Positions 11,577-24,403 of a DNA stretch of 64,000 nt are shown here, in pieces. The translations under genes were made by a program, and so were the position numbers. Below the pieces are notes generated by a model. The model ran no database searches and was not told the origin of the DNA. It saw only the letters and a list, made by a program, of their open reading frames with translations. Position 1 is the first letter of the stretch. Each line of letters opens with the position of its first letter. The stretch is from Cryptomeria japonica (Eukaryota; Streptophyta; Pinopsida; Cupressales; Cupressaceae), in NCBI RefSeq assembly GCF_030272615.1, contig NC_081410.1, positions 125,615,640-125,679,639 of the forward strand. Direction: 5' to 3'.

Positions 11577-12982
11577 ATACTTTTTAGGGTTTTTTCTTGA
11601 ATTGAATTTGATTTTACTGATGCTAACCCTTATTTGTCTTCTCTTTGCCTAAGAGATTTTCTTTTCATAGCCTAACTTTTTTTTTTTGCAGAACGCTTGT
11701 CAAAGAATCTATCAATCAAACTTATGCCTGTCAAAGAATCCACTGCTCAAAAACAATATGACTACTGATGCGTTGTTTTTGCAGGTTGCCTAAGGAGAAT
11801 CAACTGAACATTGTGTATTCTTTAATTCATTTATATGCACTTAAATTATGATATAGTTAATGAACAAGTTTGTTTGTCATGTTTGGGAAAAGTCTAAAAG
11901 GTAGTACAGTATGCTCTTGTCTGTACAGACAATCAGAAATCCAAACCCTTGAAGCTTTTCTAGTTTTGAGATTTGTGTTCCTTTAGCGGGCCTGTCACAG
12001 TGGGAAAAAGTAATCACCCTGTGAGAATGACCCAAGTGAGTACAGTTAAACCCAAGCATTCCAACTCACTATAATAAATAGGTCTTTTGGGATTAAAGTC
12101 TCAGAGGATGGGATAATTTGAGTTTTCTCTTTGAGATCTCTCATATCGGGCATTTTGTAGGGCCTTGCGGTCTCAATCACGCTTGTGTGACTACATCTTG
12201 TTTTGGTATCTTGTCGGGCTATAGGCCTCAATCGCGCTTATGTGACTTCAAGGGGTAATTTTGAATAGAAGTCCTTACTAAGAACTTTAAAATAGTAGCT
12301 ACCTAGTTCACCTCCGAAAGGGGGATAATCTTTGTGCAAGAGAGATAGTAACTCTCCCAAGATATTTGCCATATCGCTCCCCCATTAGTGTTTGGAGTCG
12401 GCTAATTCAGCGTTGAGAATCCATTGTGTGAGACTCAATGACCATATTCTGATTAGCTATTGGGTGTGTACCTCAATCTACAAGCAAAGGTTTTCTCTCT
12501 CAACCAACTTCCTTAGAATTAGTGTGTTGTGTTTGAAGTCACTTCATATCTTGCGTGTTTGCTATGTTTGTGTCCTGGAAACTAAAAATTGAAACTCTAA
12601 AACTCAAAAACAATCAAAAACATCAAAAACTCAGTGGTCAAAACTCTGTCCTTGTTAGAAACTCATCCCTGTATAGTTCTGTGTCATACAAGCTTTCTAG
12701 TTTGTCGTCCTGTTCTGTGAGAGTTATCATCTGGTAAATAGTAAATTGTCGTACGAATTACCACTTTAAAGAGTCATCATTGCCAGTTTTTTGTACTACC
12801 TTCCACGAATTGTCTTCTGAGCAATACTAAACTTCCATACGATTCTCTATTACTACTATCATTTTGTCATCTAAGAAGGTCTAAACTGTCATGCGAGTTT
12901 AAACAGCAACTCATACGAGAAACTGTCTTTGTCGTCTAGAGTTCATTAAACTGTCGTCTAGGTTATTATATTCTGTCATACG
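11577..12982 (+). other. continuation of the element C leader
   Basis: Non-coding. The part at 11985-12380 (GGGCCTGTC, GACCCAAGTG, CACTATAATAAA in order) is a distant relative of the T1 leader at 32517-32620 and of the T2 leader. Two similar units with CTCAATCACGCTTGTGTGAC and CTCAATCGCGCTTATGTGAC lie at about 12170-12250. Degenerate GTCGTACGAG-type repeats return at 12640-12982. The short frames here have no recognisable product. Confidence 0.5.
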
Positions 12983-13820
12983 TGTCATACCCAAACTTTT
13001 GGGGCTAAAAATGAAACAAACAAAAAAAATTTGAAACACTTAAACTCTCAAAATAATCTACATTTAAAGTGGAATCAAATAAGTCTTGTCTTAACTAGGG
13101 TGAAAATAGAATTGTTTTCTAGGGTTGGTTTAATTAACCAACTCAAATAAGTGACATTGATTAATGGAGATTAATGGAGATTAATTAATCCCAAGAGGAA
13201 TGTCGCAATTTAGTTAGTTAATTTAATTATCTTAATTAAGTTGCCGCTAATTAAAATTGAGGGATAATTAGATATCTCAATGCATTTAAATCATTTCCGA
13301 CCAAATAATGATAAAGCTATTTAAAATTGATTAATAATTTTCGTTTACAAATTTTCCCCAAACTAATTTCCACTTGACGTCCATATTTAATTAAATACAA
13401 ATTAGCTAAGAAATGTCCTTATTAAAATTCCTTGATAAAATTACGTCAATAATGCGATAAGATAACTATATTAAATTTAATAAAATAAATTTAAATAGGT
13501 CTTCTACTTAACCTCAAATATGTATAATTAATTGTATATATACCTATATGTAGAAAATATAGCATATATATAAATTATATACATATAAACAATTTGGGTA
13601 AATAATTTTTATATTTTATCTTATTTATACACGTAAATTTCTTTTGATAAAAAGAACCATCTATACCCATCAATTATTATCATGCAACTATTACATAACC
13701 TTAAATTTTAAGTTATAATTTAAAAACTTAATTCAAATTTCCCCTCATATTTTTACATGCAAACCCTAAGTTTAAAAATTATAATAAGGACTAAATTTCA
13801 ATCCTTCTTTTATTTTTCCT
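12983..13820. other. AT-rich non-coding DNA, possible LTR start at 12983
   Basis: TGTCATACCCAAACTTTTGG at 12983 has the form of an LTR start and interrupts the repeat-bearing leader of C. I could not find a matching end or a target duplication, so the element is not delimited. No gene was seen. Confidence 0.3.
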
Positions 13821-13825
13821 ATGCT

Positions 13826-13995
13826 AACCCTAACCCGAATATGGGCTAGGGTTGCATTATTAAAATACTCTTATTATTAAAAATGCTAACCCTAACCCAA
13901 AATTGGGTTAGGGTTGCATATTTTTTTATTTTAAAATCCTTTCTTTCTCCTTTTCCTAATTGCTTATACCCTAACACGAATGTGGGTTAAGGTTT
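13826..13995. repeat. three spaced telomere-like inverted repeats
   Basis: Copies at 13826-13853, 13888-13915 and about 13967-13995 each read AACCCTAACCC, a short spacer, then its complement GGGTTAGGGTT. The middle copy has perfect 12-base arms; the outer two have one or a few mismatches. The copies sit 60-80 bases apart in AT-rich DNA. Confidence 0.7.
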
Positions 13996-14034
13996 AATAT
14001 ATTTTTTTGTGAGTGTGTGTTTGTGTGTTTTGTG

Positions 14035-14425
14035 CAAGGCTGAACTAGGGCAAGGTGGCGGCCATGGAGGCAGCAGCCAGATGGGAGCTAGGTGGCGGTG
14101 CCTAAGTTGATGCAGAGGGGGAGAAGGGGTTGCAGTGACGGAGGCGATGGCGCGGGGCTCCCTCTTTGGGGTCGGCTGCAGCCGAGCCCTACGAGTCACC
14201 GCCCACAGAGGTGGCTGTTGCCGCCACTGTGGGACGTCGCCCACAAGGAACGGTCGAAGTCGTTACCCCTGTGGGTTGCGGCCCACCATGCGGTCGCGGC
14301 CACCACAGTGGGATGCCACCCACAGGGAATGGCCGAACCGCTTCCCCTATGGGTTGTGGCCCACTGCACGGGCAGGCCGCCCCTTGGGTCTCCCCGCAAG
14401 GGCTGAGGCCTCCCCTTTGGTACAT
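14035..14425. repeat. GC-rich island of short hairpin repeats
   Basis: This block is strikingly GC-rich against AT-rich flanks. It contains two diverged tandem units of about 75 bases and at least four hairpins of the form GTGGG, 6-8 bases, CCCAC (from about 14230 to 14370). Several overlapping frames are open on both strands because of composition. None resembles a known protein, so I do not call a gene. Confidence 0.5.
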
Positions 14426-14454
14426 TTTTTTTTTTTAAATCCTTTTTTTTAATA

Positions 14455-14479
14455 TAATTATATATATATATATATATAC
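14455..14479. repeat. TA dinucleotide microsatellite
   Basis: An uninterrupted run of TA repeats after an A/T-rich stretch. Confidence 0.8.
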
Positions 14480-17340
14480 AGTTGTATAAATAGGTTTTAA
14501 ATGAATATTTGTATGTATATTTAAATTTATATGTTTATAAATATATAATATATATATTTATATATATATTGCAGGGATAAATTAAAAGCTCTTGTTTTTT
14601 TTTTTTGACAGAAACCTGCAGGAATAATTTAAAATATAGACATCATAGAAGGTCTATATATTTCATTTCTTGCTAAATTAATGTAAAGTAAGATTTTAAT
14701 TTCACATGTATACCAATATTCGTTTAGCTAGGTTATCTAGATTTTTAATAAACAGCATCAAATTTATCAGAACAGTCAGATTTAACAGCTTGTTAAATAT
14801 ATCAAAAAAAAGGTTCATTTCTCTAATATTATAAATCTATGAATGCTCCTATATCTCTTTTTTTTTTTAACAAACATATAATAAAAGACTTTGTAAACAA
14901 TCAGGTTTATCTACAGCAATTCCTTTTTTGAATACTTTCTGAAATGTTTAAATAGGAAATAATTAATGACAGTAAACAACAGCATTTAAATATTTTAGGA
15001 AAATACTGAAAAACACATTTCATTTCTTTTTCTGCATTTCCCTTTCTATTTTTTTTTTTATAAAATTTGCAGAGATAAATAAATATCAGATTTTAGTTTA
15101 AGGCAGATTTAAATAAGAAAACAACAGCAGTATATTACAGAATTAAAATAAATATGCTTTTCATATATAAATGAATGAACTCAAGTTGTCAATCTTTACA
15201 AATGGGTAAGATACCCAAATAGTCTCACATTCCTAATGAATGAGGACTTACTAAATAACACATCTCTTTCCTTCATAATATTTACAATAATTTACATTTT
15301 TATTTCTCACTTTCTGCAACTAAAGTAAAATCTACATCTCCTAGCTTTCCTTTCCAAGCAACCTACATTCAAAATTATAAGGTTGTGACCATTGGGTGCT
15401 CACCTCCCAACCTAGGCTTACTAGAATCCACCCCCGAGCTTGGAGAACCAAGTCCTAGATGGGTTACACTCGAGCAAACACAAACAAGCAAAGGGGAAAA
15501 ACATAACACAAAAAACACATTCCCTTCCCAAGTTGAAACTTCATCACATAATGTGATGTTTTACTAGGGTGGAAGTGGACCAAGTACCCTAGAGGAGATC
15601 TGCTAGATAGTAACTCATAGCCAACTCATGGCATCCAAGAAAACACAACAAAACTCATCTAATCCCCCATATCCTTATGACCCCCAAAAGACAACCATGC
15701 CATATTTGCTCCCCTTATGACCCCTGAATGCATAAACAGAACTATGCAGCAAGGGTCACATGGACAAACCCTTGAGATCACTCTCATGATGAGAGCCTCT
15801 CACTCTAAGGTTGTCAAACTCCTTCCACCCCCAAGACCATTTTGCCCTCCCAAGGGTAAGATAGTCTTGGATACTCCCAAACACAACAAAATGCATAAAC
15901 AAAAATAAAAAAAAGAATCACATAGTGCTTTCACAAATACAATGCAAGATACAACATATACATTCAAGCATCCTACATACAGATTTCAAATAACAAGTAA
16001 GAAAACACCAACCTTGAATCTGCCAAGGGTATTCTAGGGAAAGCTTGGAGAAGAGCAGCCCAATTGACAAGACTTTTCTCCAACACTTAGCCAAATTTTC
16101 CTATTCTCAAACTGGTTTTCCTTCCAAAATTGTCCAAAATCTCCAAAGATGGAGAGTGGGTGATTGGCTCACTAAGCTTCAATCTCTAGCCTAAGAAGGT
16201 TTCTCTCACTCCTTCCAACCTCTTGGATAGAGTGAGGGACTCCCATTGGTTGGTCTTCCCTATGTCTTACACATTCCCTAACCAAGGCACCTCAAGAAGA
16301 GGAATGAAATGGGGAAACGGAATTACACCTATCAAGAAGGTTATCTAACCAAGGATGGCACTCCTATAGATGGAATTCGTCCATCTTGGGAAAACCACTT
16401 TTTTGGGTGGTTAAACGAGCTCTAGGGGAAAGACACATGTCCAAATTTGGCCTTCACCCATAGGTACCCCATGAGGCCTAATAAAAATGCTCTAAAACTG
16501 ACTCTAGGAGTTGATTTAACCCTTAGAAAGTCCACCTAAAGTTAACCTACGGGTCAACTCTGAGTTGACCCTCCTTGTGGCTCACTAACCTAGATTTCTT
16601 GGTACCTTCAAGGATAATTAGGAGATATAACAATTAAACAAAAATAAAACTCTCCAAAAAGTGACATGACAATTGCCAACACAACATACAACATATGTGT
16701 CAAGTGACACTACAAAGTAATTCCACATCACAAATACACACATGGCAATAGTCCTTTGAATGATTTAAACAAATTTAATGAATAAAATTTACACACATGC
16801 AAACAATTACGTTTACGAATAAAATACGATACATACGGGGTGTTGTCACTCCAAATAGACAGCCCCTGGTTTTACGAACATACATAGGCCTAGGCTTGAT
16901 TCTCCATAATATTTCCATGGTCACATGGATAATTTTCTGTGCATCACAATTTAAACATTAGTACTTTCCAATAGCCTCATATAATATAAAACACATAATT
17001 AAGAATACAATTCAATCACTCTGCATAGAATTGATATTATACAATACAATTTGCCACAAATCAAAGCAATTCACATAAGTAATTCATCATAACCCTCATA
17101 ATTTAATCCATTCATAAGATATGCAACATATTTCTAGCATCATAATAAAGTCTTTTAAATCAAATAATGACATGCATCGTCTCAATGTTACCCTATTCTA
17201 GGATCATATAAAATTATGTATCCACAAAGCATAGAAATGAAGCATCAATATGTCAATGTTATCAAATTCGTGGGATCATATAAAGTCCTATATCCATAAT
17301 GCATAAAAATAAAGCATCCATAATAGTTCCAACATGAAAA
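14480..17340. other. AT-rich non-coding DNA, unassigned
   Basis: I recognise no coding sequence. Near 16830-16860 the minus strand reads TGACAACACCCCGTATG, which has the form of a gypsy LTR start, but I cannot find its other end. Parts of a long, decayed LTR are likely. Small frames at 15385-15567 and 15717-15908 look like chance. Confidence 0.3.
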
Positions 17341-17855
17341 TCACTGAAAAGATAAGATGGGTTGGGGTAGGGCCTCACAATACAAAGCTCTAATTTTGTC
17401 AGTCCAGAAGCCTGTCTTTTTGCATGCTTTTCCAGATTCGTTATACTTGCCTAATCAGTCTACAGTGAGCATATATCTGGTAATTTTCATCTTGAGCATA
17501 AACAATCTTGATAGTGTACCCTTGTCATTGTGTTACATGACTTTGTCAATTATATCTCAGCTAGTCCAATCAATCCTATATCAATCTGATCAACCTAATC
17601 TACTTAGATCACATCTTATACAGGATAGATCATTTTTGAAACTAGACTTGGTCTTCATCTCCTCAATCATTACCTCAAACGAACAACTAGCTCTGATTTC
17701 ATCTTGACTTCAATATCACTTCTAGATCTCGGTCATGTCAATTGTAAATGCATGTTTGAACCAAAAGTTCTCATAAGAAAGCTAGCAAAAGTAAGGACAA
17801 TCTTACTCATTACAAACTAATCCATTCTTACAAATCAAAATTGTCATAAATCTCC
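17341..17855 (+). other. non-coding stretch before the T0 gag remnant
   Basis: One frame of 116 codons (17357-17707) is open but resembles no known protein and has no homology to the gag of T1. The block occupies the position of a leader for element T0. Confidence 0.3.
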
Positions 17856-19921
17856 ATGGCTACCTTGGCCCAACAAATTCAAGATCTCAAGCAAGAAATA
17901 TATGACATTCAAGCCCGACAAGAGGATTCAATGACCCCTCTTGAGATAAAATTTCATGATATCAAGAACGCCAAAATTCAAGAAATGCTAAAACAATTAT
18001 ATAAGGTGGAACAAAAAGTAATTGAAAATCAAAAGCCAAATATCTTACAAGATCACAAGACACCTTCACCAAGACAAAAAGAAAGCTATTCCCTAGATAG
18101 AAGGTCTACACCTTTGGGGAAATCTATTGAGTCAGCTGGAAGAGCTTCTTGAGCACAATCTTATCATATTGCCTAGCAAGACTGCATGGAGATGTGAAAT
18201 TTTGAGTAATTATTGAGCATATCATAGGCATAACAAACATAAGACTTTAATGTGCATGGAATTAAAACATAAAATTCAAGACCTCCTTGATTATGGTGTT
18301 ACTGAAATTGAAGATCCTAATAATTCACCTAAGGAGAAACCAAATGTTATTACCAAGCATGATCAAAATTATGAACCTGTTTAGAATTGACCCACATGTA
18401 GCCTCCATCTCTTCCATGATGCCTCCATCTCCTAAGGCTTCTCAACAACAATCCATACCATATCCCTAAAATAATGAATCTAATGATGAAACTTCTCATG
18501 TTGACCCTCAAAAGCTATCCACAGTACAAATCCAAGAATCCCCCATGCATATCAACAATATTACCCCTTCCTTAGAAGTGACTCCATGTCAAGAAGATAA
18601 TCTGAAAAATGAAGAAACAAGTCCTATCATAAATCAAGATCAGGACACCAAGGCTTTTCAATCCCATCCAATGGTTGAAAAAGATCCTATCTCTCTAGAA
18701 TCCTATGATGATCTCCTTATACCTTTCCAATTCTTTCAAGATGATTCTCTTCCATATCAAGAGAAAATAATCCTTCCAAATCCCATTCATAATTCACTTC
18801 CTAAGCAAGATCATGATTCCTCTTCCACCTTTTCAAATGATCATATTCAAAATTAAGATTCAAACACCCTTCCTACTCTATCCAATAGTCTTCTTCCATG
18901 TCAAGATCAAAGTGTCTTTGTCTCCTTATCATGATTGTCCATGTTCACCTCAAGGATCCATCATGCCTACAAATCTTTCTCATGGTCCTATCATTCCCTA
19001 CAATCCACCTCCACCTCATGATGGACTCACGTCTTCTTCCCAAACCAGAGTGTATCCTACATGTCAAAATATTTATGAGGGCAAAGGGGTAGACCTTCAC
19101 AAGAAAGAACCCCTCCATATTAAAGAAAATATTAAGTGTCATGGCCTCAGTGGCATACCTCAAGATGTTGGTATCCCTACTAAACCAAAATCCAAATATA
19201 AGCATTCCCCTTCATCTCTTTCATCCATTTTAGGACCCTATATCCCTCCATCCCTTATGCAAGATCAATAAAGGCATACATCTTCGAGCACCTTCCATCC
19301 ATCCAAAATACCTCCATATCATTCCTATCAACCTACACATGTATTCAAGGTTCACCATGTCCCATCTAGTCAACATGTCAAAACAAAGCAAAATATAATC
19401 CAAAAAGAAGAAGGAAAAACTAAAAGGACACAAAGGCACACTGAGAAAAAGAAAGAAAAATCAAAAGTTATATGGGTTCCTAAAGCACTTGTAGAAGCAA
19501 TGTATTCCAAGAAACTACAAAAGCATAAAAAATCAAAAACCATGTGGATCCCTAAGCGACTCCTTGAAGCACAACAATCTAAAGAAAAATCCAAATCAAC
19601 ATCCAAAATTGTTGTTCCTCCATGCAAACTTTCCAAATCTATTTCTCCATCACCTCCTTCATCCATTTTGGATCCTTATGTCCCAAAATCCCTGGTTGTG
19701 CCTCCATCCAAATCTCAAAATCTGAGATCCACTTTTCCTCCATCACTCCACCCCTCAAGATGTGTGCCAATGTTCATCCTGCCAACATTTCCATTTACTC
19801 ATGCACCAACCTTTCATTATCTGATCCATTATCCAACACCTCTTTTTCACTCTTGTATCCCCGTTATCCAATCCTTTGCATAAGACTTTACCCTAGTTTC
19901 ATCATAAAATCCAAAAACTAA
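17856..19921 (+). pseudogene. gag-like remnant of old Tat-type element T0
   Basis: It starts at ATG 17856 (MATLAQQIQDLKQEIYDIQA), a coiled-coil-like stretch. At about 18205-18320, in another frame, a Tat gag knuckle is visible as AYHRHNKHKTLMCMELKHKI followed by QDLLDYGVTEI. It aligns with T1 HKSKGHKTSNCHRLKNIVQD and LIDRGDIEI; the first Cys of the CX2HX4HX4C knuckle is replaced by TGA. Downstream, to 19921, are Pro/Ser/Lys-rich frames with a duplicated unit (KVIWVPKALVEA and KTMWIPKRLLEA, about 19465-19575). Frames change several times, so it is dead. No protease, RT or integrase follows. The gag assignment rests mainly on the knuckle. Confidence 0.5.
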
Positions 19922-22900
19922 GGAAATCAACATTGGAGATGTTGAACAAGTGCACTTAACTGAATCCTTATATCCTATTGGAAAAGACATCTTTATCTGA
20001 CTCTTCAAACAAACACCAATGAAATACCTACACAAAACTCTCCGACCCTATGAATAACATGCACCTTAAATGATTCTATATCTAAGGGTTGGGTTAGTTT
20101 AGGTTTTTCTTTCCGCATTGCATCTCATTTTATTCAAAGCATTGCATCACATATAGTTTCTTTTTTAAAGGCATCGTATTCATAAAATTTATGCATTTAC
20201 ATATAGCAACATCAATAAAAAAAGGCAATTGTCCAAGTTTATCATTTGTTTGCATTCGAGACAAACAAGGGTTGTCTCATTTCTTAGATATTCGGACATG
20301 AAGTCTTTCAGGTCCTAAAGTCATTCATTTTCAACATCACCTTGTGACAAAGCTTTACTTATGGTTGGGTAGTGATTTCACTATTTGAGACTTGTTAACC
20401 CAAAATCTATCAATTCTTATATCTCAAACACATTAACAAAATCCCTAATTCATTCTAGACACCTAGTTGATCATATGACTAGTAAAAAATCTTAAATTCT
20501 ACTTCAGCGTCATTGTAATTCTCACACCCAATTAGGTTTCATTACTTACAAGTCGAGGCAAGAAAAATAAAAAATAAAAAGTGTTATGCCAAATATTCAT
20601 TTGAAGGCAAAAGAGAAATGATATATAACTGAAATATCACGCATGCAAGTGCAAAAAAAAGCTTGACTATGGGAACATACGAGTAACTCCATCAGGGCTA
20701 TGAACGCCTGCTGGCAATGGAGCAATATTTGAGAAATTATAGTCTATAACCTCATCAGAGCTCTAAAAGCTTGCTGGTAGCGAAGCTCTATTCGGGATGC
20801 TTTTGAAGTTAGAATAATCCATGTAGCTAGTCATATAGGATACTAAGGATCTTTACTGAACATAAGAGGGAGAATTAACTCATTTGCACTCACATGGGCA
20901 AAAGAAGATCAAAGTTTCAAGAATCAATGGGGAATTTTTTTGCGTCTCCATTTGTAAATCATAGTCACTAAGTGTGTTAATTTGGATGTTCCAAGGGACC
21001 TTAAGGATTGATTGACCGCTTATCTATGAAATGTTTTGTACCTCCAACTCAATTAGTGTATTATGAAATGCTAAACAAACATAGTCATCCTTGTTCGAAT
21101 AGGAAATGCATCTTCATCATGCATATTGCATTAACATAGGTCATATCAAAAATTCATTATCTCCACATGTATTCTACAAATCATCATGTCATATAGGTCT
21201 GCATACTGGGGGCATAGCTGACAAAATCATAAAAATCATAAAAGTTCTGAAAAAAAACAACCAAAAACATTTAAATAAAGTCCTGAAAAAAAATCCTAAA
21301 AATAAAAAACTCACAAAATCAAAAACTGAAAAACCAAAGCAAGAAAGCATAGACCATCCATCAAACCAAAACAACAACAAACAAACTCTCAAATTCTACA
21401 ATCAAACTTATCACATGTTTTGTTAATCAATCTATCAAACTCTATCAAACATCAACATGTTTTATACAAGGAAGGGTACACTTGAAACCAGACAAATCGG
21501 TCTTATACGGGGTACTTACTCTTTGAAACCAGGCATTCCTATCAATGATCACAAAAATCAAAACAATGACATAGGTCAGTATGGCTACTGGATTTTGTCC
21601 AAGTTAGTCATATTTCCTGTACTGAAGTGTTGCATCTTTACTTTAGCTTGTACATGTTCTTTCAGTCACTTTTGTGACATCCTATTTTTTTTCTTAGAAC
21701 CCTCATGGCTTGAAACCAATCAACATCCTAGTCTTAGGGAAATCAACTAATCAATCTAAATGTCCTAAGCAGTTTAACCAAGTTATCTTTATGTCAGTAG
21801 TACCAAGTCATCCAATCTGAGTCAGTCACTTGTCTCTAAACCACGACAAAGTTTTACCACTGAGTAAACAAGCAAAACAAGAACAATGAAAATAATCACT
21901 AAAACTGTTTGAGATTTGATTGAAATTTTCTTTGTGTTGTCTTTTAAATTGGTTTTCAATTATTATTCCCTCTGAGTAACTCAAAGAAATCTATCTTGAC
22001 TAAGAGGAGCAAGGACTGGGGGCATAATACTTTTCTTTGTTTTCTACTTATAGGAATAATTTCAATGATCTGAAAACATCTAATAAGCTGGGTGTTTGTG
22101 ATAAGTGCCTTCACATCAAGGTAAAATTGCCACACATACCTCGACTCCATTTATTTGTAAAATATAGGGAGGTTGGAATCATTTCCTTGTCTGTTTTGAG
22201 TAAATTTATTTATCATGCAATCTGGATACATGCTTAATCTGTCCTAGGATATGAACGATAAAAGGGTCATTGTGGACAAGATAATCAGTATTGCATATGA
22301 CGAGGAAGGAACTCTGCTTAGTCTTGTGTGTTTGCACGCAAGAAACATTCTGGTCATCCTAGCTCTTTATGCCTTGGTGATTATGATTGCTTTCTATATT
22401 AAAAAGGGCGTGACATTCAGGACATCCTAGCTCTTTGTGCCTTGGTGCTTATGTTTATTCCTACATTTTCGCCCAATGATGATAAAAAACAAATTAAAAT
22501 CCAGTGACTCAGTCCTAGTTTACATACATGTCCTAGTTTGCATACATGAGCATATCATATAGATCCATAAGTCCATTACGCATTCATTTGCATTCATACT
22601 ATTACATGAAAAATAATAAAAACCCAAACATTTGCATTATTAGATCATCATTTTTATTCATCAAATCATTTATTTGCATATGAAAAAGAAACAAAAACAT
22701 CCATTTTCATCTACATTACATACATACATACATACATACTAAAAAGGAATGCATTCATATAGAACAACAACATATAGAAAGACATCTCATAGATCATCTC
22801 ATAACAATAAAACAAGTATAATGAGCTCAAATCACAGACATATATATCTCATCAAATATCAATATCAAAGGGTACAAATGATATCAAATGTCATAAATAT

Positions 22901-22968
22901 TGTCAATCAGGGCAAGAATCATATAAACTACAAAATAAGGGTACAAAATATGGGAGATATCTAAAAAT
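19922..22968 (+). other. 3' region of element T0, no pol visible
   Basis: Non-coding sequence between the gag remnant and the antisense PMD gene. It holds a pair of hairpin modules (20690-20776), an A-rich AAAATCA tract (about 21220-21340) like the one after T1 pol, and two GGGGGCATA motifs (near 21207 and 22018). It also has a tandem pair containing CATCCTAGCTCTTT (22347 and 22424), then a CATTTGCAT-rich part like T1 42820-43080. The order matches the region after pol in T1, although pol itself is absent. The frames at 21106-21426 and 21457-21750 are not recognised. Confidence 0.45.
20690..20776 (+). repeat. pair of hairpin modules with constant CATCAG/TGCTGG borders
   Basis: Module 1 (20690-20715) and module 2 (20753-20776) both start CATCAG and end TGCTGG. 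Between these, module 1 has complementary GGC and GCC around TATGAAC, and module 2 has AGCT and AGCT around CTAAA. Different but self-complementary inner arms in a constant frame recall the two-stem modules of T1 and T2. Confidence 0.45.
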
Positions 22969-24403
22969 CTAACTCTTTTCCTCTCCCTCATCGCCTGGAG
23001 GAGGTGGTGGTGGTTGTTGAATAGGGGCATCATCCTATCTGGGTTCCCTAGCTCCCTCTGATCGATCCATGTACATAGAATAAGGCACTACTTGCCTATC
23101 TGCCAGGACCACCACACTATAGGCTGCTACGTAGTACGCTACCCTGCTCATCTGATGAACAACCTCATGTTGAAGGCTGTCAAGTTCTACTCTCATACTC
23201 TACAGTTGTTGATCTCTCTTTGTGATCCGCTGATCTCTCTTCACTATATGTGCCTGCATCACTGCCATCTGTGTCTGCAAGCCCCTGACTCTCCCTCTCA
23301 AGACACAAATAATATTTGCGGGTGTCTGACCTCCTGCTCCTCCCTCCTCACCTCCACCACCCTACTCCTCTCTCCTTTGTCATACCTATCTAGGATCATC
23401 CTCACCGCCAAGGCCCACTACCTCACCCATCTCAGCATCCACTGTGGCCTCTCCTCCCCAATCACCACCTACATATCCACCAAGTACTCCTAAAGATCCT
23501 TTATCTCCCCTCTGTCGTTGTCATCCTACTATTGGTGCTCTACTGCTACTCACACCCGGATCTCCTCCACCCCTCCTAGGTGTTGCCTCTCTCTACGCTC
23601 GCACAAGCACATCGCCACCCTCATCTATATGAGGAGCATGCTCTCCGGGATCTGTGAATCAAGGAAAGGGATGTCTCTAAAACCAATCTCTATACTAGGG
23701 AAATACTCTTGCATCTACAACATCCTCAAGGTACTCTCATCTTTGCAACTGTAAACCTGATAACTCCTGCATGGCCAAGGCATATGATAGTCTAGACCCC
23801 CATCCTCGTCTCTCCTCATCCACAAATCTAGCATAAGTTGTAAACTTCTGGGAGATACTTTGTGGCCTCCCACACTACATCAAAACCCTACTAACTACAA
23901 AACGCTCAATAATAACTAAAGATCTACCCAAAAGTGGTTGCATCATAAAAATATCTTTTCGTTGCCTCCTCCAGTCATCCCACAACTCTAGACCACTATA
24001 TGGTCTCCATACTACTATTATCAGGTCATCTAACTGTCTCCTCCAAAAATCACTCTTGCTCAGGTGGGGCTATGTGATATAAATAGAATATCTATATATA
24101 ATAGGTTGGCCATCCTATCATGCATAATCCACAATCGGTCTACAAACTGGGATGTGCTCACAGGCCCAATCTACAAAACTAGAACACCTATCGCCATACT
24201 CTTCGCCCCTCTATAGGCGATCTCATGCATCAGATGGTACATATGTGTGAGTAAGCATGAACCCCAACCTAATCTGACTAGATGAGTAAGAAATCTCTCC
24301 AGCATCCTACCCCATCCACATAAGAATCCTTGTTGTCCCCTATGAGGCATCACGAAGCAGCCAATAATGCCAGCTAAAATGAAAGCAAGAGGGAACTGTG
24401 CAC
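22969..24403 (-). pseudogene. 3' part of antisense PMD gene of T0, cut by copia insertion
   Basis: On the minus strand the sequence from 24403 reads in a PMD frame (IIGCFVMPHRGQQGFLCGWG, then FLTHLVRLGWGSCLLTHMYH). It passes a TAG at 24171-24173, where copy A' has CAG, and continues through damaged sequence to a proline-rich tail with PPPPPPGDEGEEKS and a TAG at 22969-22971. PMD (plant mobile domain, aminotransferase-like) proteins include host nuclear silencing factors and many transposon-borne copies. The upstream part, including the most conserved block and exon 1, is absent because copia interrupts the gene at 24404. About 1.4 kb matches A' at roughly 90 percent by eye. Confidence 0.7.

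Noticed and set aside
13826-13915. Interstitial telomere repeat
   Set aside because: CCCTAA units are few and arranged as inverted repeats, not as a tandem telomeric array.
13987-14452. Several overlapping open frames on both strands as possible genes
   Set aside because: They follow from high GC content and repeated units; no protein family was recognisable and frames overlap in all phases.
12983-16860. A single long LTR from 12983 to about 16850
   Set aside because: A TG start is plausible, but no matching CA end with a repeated ATACG target was found, so no element was delimited.
21106-21750. Frames of about 100 codons in the T0 3' region
   Set aside because: Lys/Asn-rich from an A-rich tract, no homology to anything recognised, and in a position that is non-coding in T1 and T2.
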